The notes beneath the pieces were generated by a model. That model saw nothing but the letters and a program-made list of their open reading frames with translations, did not search any database and was not told where the DNA came from. A stretch of 26,716 nucleotides of DNA, from positions 151,460-178,175 of the forward strand of contig NW_003123406.1 of assembly GCF_000003605.2 (NCBI RefSeq). The letters are read 5' to 3'. Numbering within the stretch: the stretch's first letter is position 1; every line of letters starts with the position of its first letter. The stretch comes from Saccoglossus kowalevskii (taxonomy: Eukaryota; Hemichordata; Enteropneusta; Harrimaniidae). Positions 18,309-26,716 of the stretch are shown one piece after another. The position numbers and the translations under genes were made by a program.

Positions 18309-21119
18309 ATTATGGCATGAACTAAATAAAGAGACAAGTTATGTAACACGATTTTCAGATTCCTTCAAATCAGGAAAAAATACCAATCTTTCACAGACAA
18401 ACAATCTGATGGGGTAATATTAAGCCAACCGCTAACAAAATTCAGCTCAATTTGATGTTTTTGTTTGTTGTTTATCCTTGCATACAAACACCTAATTATA
18501 TGAAAAACATCGTCATTCAATTCAGGATCAAATCAGCGAGGGTCTTACAGTTAGATGACAATTTTGGTTTCAAATACTAAGTTATTGCAAGTTACAGGAG
18601 AGTAAATAAATTATTATGAAAAGGATTTTTTTTTTTATGGGAACACAAACGATGGTACATGTAATGTTGCAAATCCGCAATATTTGTCAGTTATATTCAA
18701 ATATATTTTCATATCCCAGATGACAAAGTAGTGTGGAACATTTCTGACATTTTTAATACTGCACCAAACTCGTTTCAAACACGAAGCCAACTTTGCAAGT
18801 TGGATTTAAAGAAAATATCAACTCATGGCGGAGGTGGGGCTTATCAAAGTGGAAAAAACACAAAAACATCCAAGATCAATGTTCTTAAACCAAAACTCGT
18901 TAATTTTTTTAATGGTCAGATATTCAGCAAATCAGAAAACTGTTATTTTAGTCATATTTTAAAGTTGTCATTTTAGTCTTAAAAACTGTCGCAGAATTCA
19001 TATTGACATACCAGTACTTGCTATCATTATTTCACTTGTTCATATTTATTGAAAATACTCTAGTACAACTAGAATATCATTTTATAATTTCTTGAACTAT
19101 ATATATCACTGTTATTTTTCGTGGGTATCAGGTTTCTTTTCACAAATAAGGCGTCAGTATTCATCACATTCAATTATAATTGGCAATCGAAAGAACTACT
19201 AGGTATTTTGTTGTGGAGCACTGCGTATTGAAATTATATTCACTAATTACCTTACTAACTTCTCTGAAGCCTAGTTATGCTGCTAGTTTTTATAATTTAC
19301 TGTAAGCTACTTGTAAATTTGATCTGGGGATCAAAAATGGCGTCAATGTTGGCACTGTCCACTATATTCAGATTCTATGACTACGAGGAATCTCTCGTAT
19401 GCCGCTTTCAAACTGAGCAAATAGCTTTTGACATCCAATACTGTGTGACATTTGCATAAGATGAATAATTAGATGTTTCAAGCATTGTATCTAGGCATCA
19501 AGTATGTTATAGGTTAATCATTAATGATGTAAATGAATGGTTGTATAATACAGATATTTCCGTGCGTGATTACAATGTATATCTATTCTACTGAGTGGAG
19601 TGCTGTACCAAAGGCTGATTGGTGTATTATATTTCATTGTTACTATACCAATATTGCCATACTGGACCACTTTAGCGCCCAGTGCCCTCAACTCAGGGCG
19701 TTTACCCGAGCAAATTCTGGTAACGCAATGCGGAAGTGAATTATCGTTGTCACAGTTTGATCTGTTGGAATTGTTTTCGGTTAAAAATGGCATGTTTTTT
19801 TATTAAAAACTGGTAACTAGCTGTCAAGAGGTCACTGCATTAGTTTGCATAAACTGGCCAGAAAATTGCGATGAGACTAGTGTGAACCAATTAATGCCAA
19901 ATAATGCAGATATTCCAACTTGTGTGGGTTCTTGAAACCAAGCCAGAAACTATAATCATAGTATCTCGTAGTTGTAGAACGCAGTAGTAGTGTGGTGTGA
20001 ATACATGAAACAGACAATAGAATACTTTTCACGATCAAACTAACCACATTTATTGGGGTAATAATACATACAAGGGCATGAAGTGACTAGTGCCTATCTC
20101 TGTTGTAAATACGCTACTTAAAATTAATTATGATTCGCAAAGACTACTTGCGTTTGGACCAAGACCGAAATATGTGAAACAAACATACGGAACAACTACA
20201 ATGTATGCACCTATTCTAATGTGTTTGTGGGACCTGTTACTAACCAGTCTCTTGACGCAAAGTCCGATTTTTGTTAGGTAAACTGAACGTGACATGTAGT
20301 ATTTACCACACTTCACATTCATTAACAGGTCATTGTTGAAGCGTAGTTTACGCATGGTTACCGTGGTCTACACATTCACGGCGGTCAATATGGACACTGT
20401 ATGATATAAAAACGATTACCAGTATTCAGAAAAATTAAACAAAGATCAAGGTGTTATGATTAAACGTCAAATCAGGGATATTTTGAAAGGGATGGGTGCT
20501 TAGCCGAACGTGAATTAGAAAATGAAAATGTCCTGAGGCTGAACATGGGCGCTAACACGGTCGAGTACGGTATATCAATTCTGCTTCAAAAAAAATCTTT
20601 CAGCCATCAATTTTCATACTCTAGTCTTTAACAGTTGATTTTATTATTCATAACCAGAATTTTGTAAAGATTATTCAGGTTCCAGGGCATCATTACTCTT
20701 GTTAAAATATTCAGGTTTAAGTTAAATTTGACTTTCATTATATTTCGTTTACAAAAGCATGTTTCAATAATTTAACAGTTATGTTATTTTAGTTCAACAA
20801 AAAAATGAGGTTTTCATTGTACATTTTGACCAAATTCAGGACTTGTGCAAATGTCTAAATGTCTTAAAATGGTTTTAAGTCAGAAATAAGGGAAATCTTT
20901 TTTTTACTGCACAGGCTCGTTCACTCTGTATACCTTTTTCTATTGTATCAAAAAACATATGATGGTTATGTTTTTCTTAATGATTTCTTTTAAAAAGTAA
21001 TTAATTTGGGGCCAAATAGACCTTATTACTCAGCACATCTTGATCAAAACTTTTGGCAATAAAAATATGGTAACAAATTATGCTTGTTTATTTGGTTGAA
21101 AAGAACTTTGGCATCCAAA
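18309..21119. other. Intergenic stretch with no gene seen
   Basis: I looked for exons and found none with a domain or good splice context. Open frames at 18731-18976, 19521-19806 (both strands) and 20090-20355 are short and unrecognised. A small hairpin GCCCT-CAACTC-AGGGC lies near 19682-19697. The sequence is otherwise AT-rich and unremarkable. Confidence 0.5.
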
Positions 21120-21132
21120 GGGTCAAAGGTCA
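21120..21132 (+). promoter_or_regulatory. DR1-type nuclear receptor motif
   Basis: GGGTCA-A-AGGTCA is a direct repeat of two half-sites with a one-base spacer, a classic layout bound by RXR heterodimers or similar receptors. Two more half-sites on the minus strand lie at 21237-21242 and 21385-21390. It lies 3.1 kb past the receptor's stop codon. Function is inferred only. Confidence 0.4.
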
Positions 21133-21172
21133 GAAGTTTATTTTAAACTGCAAGGTAATCTATGCAGCATTC

Positions 21173-21496
21173 CACTCACTATATTACATGCAACTTATTC
21201 CTAGCTACAATGCTAATAAAATCTTTTGATCTGTATTGACCTTAATTTTGATTGGTTGATTAACAATGGCATAAATGTTAGGTTTGTTGATTGGTCAAAT
21301 GTGGAATTTCCTGCACATAGCTTTTATTCTATTAAGCACTGTAATAATAACAACATTATTTTTTTTCGTGAAAGGTGGCAAAGTTGACCTTTTTGGTTAT
21401 CAAAAGGGTTTATTTCCAGATTGCATAAATCTGAATAGATAATGAGATAATACAAGCCTGGTACCTAGGCATTAGTGGAATGGCATATAGTGAGTG
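21173..21496. mobile_element. Possible element with 12-bp inverted ends
   Basis: CACTCACTATAT at 21173-21184 is exactly reverse-complementary to ATATAGTGAGTG at 21485-21496. Adjacent bases (ATTCC before the left, GGAATGG before the right) also suggest relatedness. The spacing of about 300 bases suits a MITE, but no target-site duplication is clear. Confidence 0.35.
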
Positions 21497-21721
21497 AAAT
21501 TCTGCTACTGTGCTAAAAAACGCAGTTTGTTGGGATTTAAAATCTAACCTTGTTGACTGAGAAACTGTAAATGTTTTAATGTAACTCAAATGTATCTATA
21601 TATTTGTGTGTTTATATGATTTCGTTAAACATATTTTTAATCAAAATTAACATAATGTATGATAGATATGCTGTAAAAAATGAAAGAATATGATTCAAGT
21701 TTAATTGTTTAAAGCATGTTG

Positions 21722-21887
21722 TTAAAGTGGGGGAGTCGTCATCTGCGCATACGTCAGATGGCCATAGCGTGTCATTGTTTACAAACAAGCGTCTACCCAT
21801 GAGCCTTTGCGTTTTGTAACGTGCGTTGTTATCTTCGCTTGGGACTCAATTCCCGCGCGTAAGCAGGTGACGACACTCCCGCTTTAA
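21722..21887. mobile_element. MITE flanked by TTAA, 166 bp including both TTAA
   Basis: The left end, TTAAAGTGGGGGAGTCGTCA, and the reverse complement of the right end, TTAAAGCGGGAGTGTCGTCA, match at 17 of 20 positions. TTAA stands at each outer edge, as expected for a piggyBac-type target-site duplication. The interior is clearly more GC- and CpG-rich than its flanks. There is no coding capacity. Confidence 0.75.
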
Positions 21888-22839
21888 GATATTGTTTGAT
21901 TATTGAGCCTAATGTATGGCAGTGTAATTATAAAAAAAAAAAATGTTTATAGTGCATAATTATAATCAAAATATACATAATCAATATAATATTGTTGTTA
22001 TTGACATAATAACTGTCATTTTCCAAAACAGGTAATAGAGATTTTCATCATTTCCCTCTGCAGCTGTAGTGTAAAGTTTACTTTGTTTTTATAGAACTTA
22101 TTTGTTATGTGTATCGTGTACAAACAATTTAAAAAATAAAATTAAAAGTTAAAAAAAAAATCAGAACCATATTAATATTGCCCTAATATGTATATAAGTT
22201 TATTTTAATGGGTGTAAATTTGCATGAATAAAAGCTCTCCCTAACTGAATACTTCATGTGCCTGTAATATTACACCTAATATTTTAATTGGTGGATTTAC
22301 ATACTAGTATTTGTATTGCAATTGTGTTACCTAACTCAGGTGGTCATGTCTGTGAAGCCACTTAGGTTACTACAATTAAACACTTAAATTGTGACTTGGT
22401 TTTAATTACTATATTGCATGATTATCAAAATAATGATAAACTAATTTTAATTCTTTTATTTGTTGTGAGTTTTTTTTAGCATTAAAACATTTGTATGTTT
22501 GTTTATAATAAGTTCATACACTTTAGGCTAGAAAATTAGAACCACTTTGTTTTTGAGATTATGATAAGAACCAGTTAGGTTATTCTATTAAAACAGAGCA
22601 TACTTAGATTAATTTAACTGTATTTTTGTTTTTAATATTGTTTGTGCGCACTTATAGATCTCTATCTTTGTAAACTTTGCTATGGAATGGGCTATATAAG
22701 TTATTGTAAATTGTATTATAAAATATCTGTGCTTTTGCTCACAAGTGTATATTACTTTAAATTTCTTATTAAAATGAGTTCACTGATTTAGTATATTTTG
22801 AACTATTGAATACAGGTATTTTAAGCTTAGACTATGAAT
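21888..22839. other. No gene seen
   Basis: Very AT-rich sequence with A and T runs (for example 21931-21942 and 22152-22160). No exon, RNA gene or organised repeat was found. Confidence 0.55.
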
Positions 22840-23090
22840 CCTCGGTCTTATTCATTTAGAGTGGACAAAAGGTCTTAAAGCCTCAGTCTTGCTTATTAGG
22901 AATGAACTAAGGGGGTCTTGAAATCTCAGTCTAGTTCATTTTATGTGGACTAAGGGATCTTGAAATCCCAGACTTGTTCATTTGTAGTGAACTAAAGGGG
23001 TTTTTGAAACCTAAGATTTGTTTATTTTGAATGGACTAGAGGGTCTTGAAACCTCAGTCTTGTTTGTTTAGAGTGGACTAAGGGTGTTGT
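22840..23090 (+). repeat. 42-bp degenerate tandem repeat, six copies
   Basis: Units start near 22840, 22881, 22924, 22966, 23009 and 23052. Each has the order CCTCAGTCTTG, TTCATTT, AGTGGACTAAGGG, TCTTGAAA with substitutions and small indels. Copies are quite diverged, so the array is old. The preceding and following few hundred bases show no gene. Confidence 0.8.
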
Positions 23091-23339
23091 ATAAATATCT
23101 CTTTGAGGGAAGTCATTCAAATATGTAAGTGCGCTTTCAGTGAATTTCAGTGTGTCATATTTTCATGCTATACACTTATGTGACTTTTAGAACTGATTTC
23201 ATTGATGTAGATTGGCAAAATGGAATCATGTGACTTTTAAAAATGATTTTATTGGTGTAGATTGGTAAAACTGAATAAAAATTACCAATTATTCTGTCTT
23301 TTTGTTGAATTTCATGTAAACAAATGAATGGATGTAAAT
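23091..23339. repeat. Short local duplication in otherwise plain sequence
   Basis: ATGTGACTTTTA and TTGGTGTAGATTGG-AAAA-TG type phrases occur twice (about 23179-23223 and 23228-23275), a roughly 50-bp two-copy repeat. Confidence 0.5.
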
Positions 23340-23625
23340 TTGTGTTTTACACATATCATGTTTCAATGAAACCTGGTACACAAGTGCTCTGGGACAATGC
23401 AAAGACCTGCCTAGTTTGGGGTTAAAATCAATGTTTATTAAATTACCCAATTTGGATAATGATTAGTAAATTTTCAGCATCTCCATCAATATCTCAAGTA
23501 CTAATCATATTTTAATAAAACTTGGTACGTAGATGGGACAATGCAAAAACCCTGATTCAATTTTTTTTGTTTAAACCAATGCTTATTAATTACCTAATTT
23601 GCATAATAACAGTAAATTTTTAAAC
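23340..23625. repeat. Two-copy tandem repeat, about 140-150 bp
   Basis: ATCATGTTTCAATGAAACCTGGTAC-like sequence with GGGACAATGCAAAGACC, then TTTATTAA-TTACC and AGTAAATTTT, appears at 23356-23475. It recurs in order at 23506-23619. It is comparable in style to the repeat at 2520-3275 but not the same sequence. Confidence 0.65.
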
Positions 23626-23646
23626 AAACCAAAACTTCAAAAGCCT

Positions 23647-24016
23647 GGTAAAATGTTTTCCAATGTTGTTTGTATTTTGGGGCCAAATTTTGAAAGCGTT
23701 GGAGATTGTTTTGAAACACTGATTCCAAAAATTTGATTAAATTTTGATTATAAAATTTGAGCAACAATAAAACAATTCATTCAATTTGTATGCTTGTAAA
23801 TTGGAAGCACATATAAATAAAAATACTGAAACAATTTTACATCATTTTCAATCTTCTACCGCCATAATTTCAGTGTCTAAATACTTAAATCTAAGACGAG
23901 GCAAAGAATGAGCAGGTATAGAAACCAAACCCACCCATCCATCCATCCAAACTGATAAAATGTTTATCACACCAAATATTGTTTATATTTTGGGGCAGAA
24001 TTTTGACTGGAGATTT
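23647..24016. repeat. Pair of related 65-bp segments with a CCAT microsatellite
   Basis: TAAAATGTTT, ATTGTTT-TATTTTGGGGC, AATTTTGA and GGAGATT occur in the same order at 23647-23709 and again at 23956-24016. Between them lies the longer duplicated segment described separately and a short (CATC)n tract at 23935-23948. Confidence 0.6.
23711..23911 (+). repeat. Dispersed direct repeat, copy 1
   Basis: The segment from TTGAAACACTGA to GGCAAAGAATG matches 25451-25683 along most of its length. It includes AGCAACAATAAAACAATTCA, TATGCTTGT-AATTGGAAGCACA and AGTGTCTAAATACTTAAATC. The two copies flank the 33-bp minisatellite. They have the same orientation and carry no coding potential. Confidence 0.85.
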
Positions 24017-24555
24017 TTTTTTTCTTTTTTGAAAAAGTTTGCAAGGCTACCTGCCTCATACATAATTTATCAGTTGCTGAATGCTTTGTTCTTAAATTTA
24101 TCGTCAGATATGAGATAGATTTGGTTGAGATGCAGGGTACAATGAGCTGAATACCAGCTACATCAGATCTCCTAATGGGAATAACTTCCATGATAAACTA
24201 CAAAAAATCTGTTTACAAATTTATTTAAAAGCAAATAAAGCATTCACTAAGCATTTGAACAACAGCCTAGATGGATTATATTTCTCATCAATAGCAAGGA
24301 AAAACGATAAATAATCAATTTATGTTAAATTATAAAATGTACAATACTCAAAATCCTCCAATTATTCAGAGTTGTCCAAAAACTATACTTTTAGAAACAC
24401 TAAATGCTGCATAAACAATTGAATTGGCTCAAAAAAATTACCTGTTAAACTAAAGATTTTGTCACAAATAGAGAACACTGATGTAAAAAACATTGATGTG
24501 TATTTGAGAGATATTTAAATTATCAAACTTGTGGGGTTTTTTAACATTTTACGTA
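24017..24555. other. No gene seen
   Basis: AT-rich sequence after a T run at 24017-24024. A minus-strand open frame at 23967-24191 is unrecognised and overlaps a repeat. No other structure is seen. Confidence 0.5.
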
Positions 24556-25245
24556 CTGGACAGCTGGCTATGTAAATTTAAACGGCACCTAGACATCTAG
24601 CTCTGCACATTTAAACAGCACCTAGACATCTAGCTCTGCAAATTCAAACAGCACCTAGATATCTGGCTTTGCACATGTAAACAGCACCTAGACATCCAGC
24701 TCTGCACATTTAAACAGCACCTAGACATCTAGCACTGCACATTTAAATAACACCTAGACATCTAGCTCTACACATTTAAACAGCACCTAGACATCCAGCT
24801 CTGCACATTTAAACAGCACCTAGACATCTAGCACTGCACATTTAAATAACACCTAGACATCTAGCTCTACACATTTAAACAGCACCTAGACATCCAGCTC
24901 TGCACATTTAAACGGGACCTAGACATCTAGCTCTGCACATTTAAACAGCACCTAGACATCTAGCTCCGGACATCTAAACAGCATCTAGACATCTAGCTCT
25001 GCACATCTAAACAGCACCTAGACATCTAGCTCTGCACATTTAAACAGCACCTAGACATCTAGCTCTGCACATTTAAACAGCACCTAGACATCTAGCTCTG
25101 CATATTTAAACAGCACCTAGACATCTAGCTCTGCACATTTAAACAGCACCTAGACATCTAGCTCTGCACATTTAAACAGTACCTAGACATCTAGTTCTGC
25201 ACATTAAACAGCACCTAGACATCTAGCTCTGCAAATTTACACAGC
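24556..25245 (+). repeat. 33-bp minisatellite, about 21 copies
   Basis: The unit is CACCTAGACATCTAGCTCTG followed by CACATTTAAACAG. Variants include CATCCAG, AGCACTG, CTCTACAC and AAATAAC. A three-unit block of 99 bp with the variants AGCACTG, CTCTACAC and CATCCAG in order is repeated (about 24714-24812 and 24813-24911), which shows recent block duplication. Each unit contains the near-palindrome CTAGA-CA-TCTAG. A one-base loss near 25205 breaks any reading frame. Confidence 0.95.
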
Positions 25246-25450
25246 AGCAGCCAGCATGTAGACAGAATGAAAAGATTATTTTGTGTTTGACCAACAATTC
25301 ATTTTTAGCTATTGGCATACAATTACCATACATATGTACCATAAACACATCAATCATTTTGGTTCATTTTATGACATTGATTGAAAATACCAAACAAGTG
25401 GCAACAAAAAGTGCAGTTTAAGTCCATTTTAAAACCAAATTTGATGAAAT
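25246..25450. other. No gene seen
   Basis: Short AT-rich spacer between the minisatellite and the second copy of the dispersed repeat. Confidence 0.5.
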
Positions 25451-25683
25451 TTGAAACACTGAATTCCATAAATGTGTGAAATGTCACTAAAACTTTGATT
25501 ATAAAATTTTAGCAACAATAAAACAATTCATTCAATTTATATGCTTGTCAATTGGAAGCACAGATCAATATAAAAAGCTCAAATAATTCTACATAATTAT
25601 TATTCTACATCATGTTCAATCCTCTACCCCAATAACAACTCCAGTGTCTAAATACTTAAATCCAGATACAAGGCAAAGAATGG
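25451..25683 (+). repeat. Dispersed direct repeat, copy 2
   Basis: It is homologous to 23711-23911 with small insertions (a TTATTATTCTACATCA-type expansion around 25597-25615). Same orientation. Confidence 0.85.
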
Positions 25684-26133
25684 ATTGTTCCACACAGTAT
25701 AAAGTGGTGGAAAGGCTAACATTGGAGGGATTGTTTGGTCCCATTGTCTATAATATATACTTTGATATAAACAACTTCTGCATAAAAGTATAATTTTCTT
25801 TTAAATAAACACAAATACTCTACAGTTTCCATTCAAAACTATATACATAAATCTACTAAGATAAATAACGTAGTTTAAGTATAATTGCAAATATTAATAA
25901 CTCATTACAGTTAATCACATCAATAAAGATAATTCTTATTTTCAGGAATTTATAAAAAAACTTAGAAGCACTCAGACCAAACAATTAACAATCACATATT
26001 TCATCACAGCATTTTAAAAGTTGACTTTTACAAATACTAGAAAACTAGCGAGCTTCTATGGAGACAGGCATTCTTAGATGTCACACTCGTCTATCAAATA
26101 AAATACAAGGAGCTAAGTTGGTAACGAAATGCC
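25684..26133. other. No gene seen
   Basis: AT-rich sequence with no exon, RNA gene or repeat array recognised. Confidence 0.5.
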
Positions 26134-26716
26134 AGCCAGCTTTATTCTGATGTCAAAATGGCTACCAAAGCTGGTTAGCCTCATTCTGATGTAAAAATGG
26201 CTACCAAAGCTGGTTAGCCTCATTCCGATGTCAAAATGGCTACCAAAGCTGGTTAGCCTCATTCTGATGTCAAAATGGCTACCAAAGCTGGTTAGCCTCA
26301 TTCTGATGTCGAAATGGCGACCAAGATTGGTTAGCCTCATTCTGATGTCAAAATGGCTACCAAGACTGTTTAGCCTCATTCTGGTGTCAAAAAGGCTACC
26401 AAAGCTGGTTAGCCTCATTCTGATGTAAAAATGGCTACCAAGACTGGTTAGGCTCATTCTGGTGTCAAAAAGGCTACCAAAGCTGGTTAGCCTCATTCTG
26501 ATGTAAAAATGGCTACCAAGACTGGTTAGGCTCATTCTGATGTCAAAATGGCTACCAAGACTGTTTAGCCTCATTCTGGTGTCAAAAAGGCTACCAAAGC
26601 TGGTTAGCCTCATTCTGATGTAAAAATGGCTACCAAGACTGGTTAGGCTCATTCTGATGTCAAAATGGCTACCAAAGCTGGTTAGCCTCATTCTGATGTC
26701 GAAATGGCGACCAAGA
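26134..26716. repeat. 39-bp minisatellite, about 15 copies, running off the window end
   Basis: The unit is CAAAATGGCTACCAAAGCTG followed by GTTAGCCTCATTCTGATGT. Because 39 is a multiple of three and the unit lacks stops in some frames, 13-residue peptides run open on both strands: MRLTSFGSHFDIR on minus and a MSKWLPKLVSLIL type on plus. A rare variant, GAAATGGCGACCAAGA, occurs at 26311 and again at 26701, exactly 390 bases (ten units) apart, pointing to block duplication. I do not regard it as coding. Confidence 0.95.

Noticed and set aside
18731-18976. 81-codon open frame downstream of the receptor
   Set aside because: No domain, and composition like the noncoding flanks; it could only be rescued by transcript evidence.
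19521-19806. Overlapping open frames on both strands
   Set aside because: Mutually overlapping short frames without recognisable domains; a chance result in a slightly GC-richer patch.
26113-26691. 192-codon minus-strand protein
   Set aside because: It is the 39-bp minisatellite read in one of its open frames; the opposite strand is open as well.

Overview
The window is animal genomic DNA, AT-rich, with GT-AG introns, microsatellites, minisatellites and small non-autonomous transposons. It holds one recognisable protein-coding gene, on the + strand. Long introns, frequent ACATGTA-type words, tRNA-like SINE heads and the divergent receptor suggest a marine invertebrate, perhaps a lophotrochozoan (mollusc, annelid or brachiopod). 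That is an inference; the sequence does not settle the phylum.

The gene is a nuclear receptor of the NR1 type, assembled here from five exons (10407-10495, 12202-12343, 13748-14928, 16306-16762, 17786-18036). All four junctions agree in phase and read through to a stop. The 705 visible residues comprise a complete two-zinc-finger DNA-binding domain with a CEGCKG P-box, a basic extension, a hinge of about 320 residues rich in Ser, Pro and Gln, and a full ligand-binding domain ending in an AF-2-like helix. The A/B region and the true start lie in one or more upstream exons that I could not find. The ligand-binding domain looks most like the Rev-erb/E75 group. The second zinc finger and its extension are divergent, so this may be a lineage-specific NR1 branch such as NR1P, but I cannot place it without a tree.

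Layout: 1-250 is a 55-bp tandem repeat. 251-6430 has no gene but holds SINE-like and MITE-like elements and a degenerate tandem repeat of about 150 bp. 6431-9085 is a large minisatellite of 30-bp and 27-bp units. 9086-10406 is unannotated upstream DNA. 10407-18036 is the receptor, whose introns carry several small inverted-repeat elements, a cluster of CTCF-like motifs and a (TAGAC)n microsatellite with a 771-base assembly gap. 18037-26716 is intergenic, with a TTAA-flanked MITE, a DR1 nuclear-receptor-type motif, and 42-bp, 33-bp and 39-bp minisatellites; the last runs off the window end.

The points most worth following are the receptor's combination of possible heme-contact residues with an intact AF-2 helix; several MITE families including two copies of one family in adjacent introns; AGGTCA half-sites inside the inverted ends of an intronic element; frame-preserving minisatellites; and the (TAGAC)n tract starting about 14 bases after a splice donor. 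No operon-like or defence-like system is visible.
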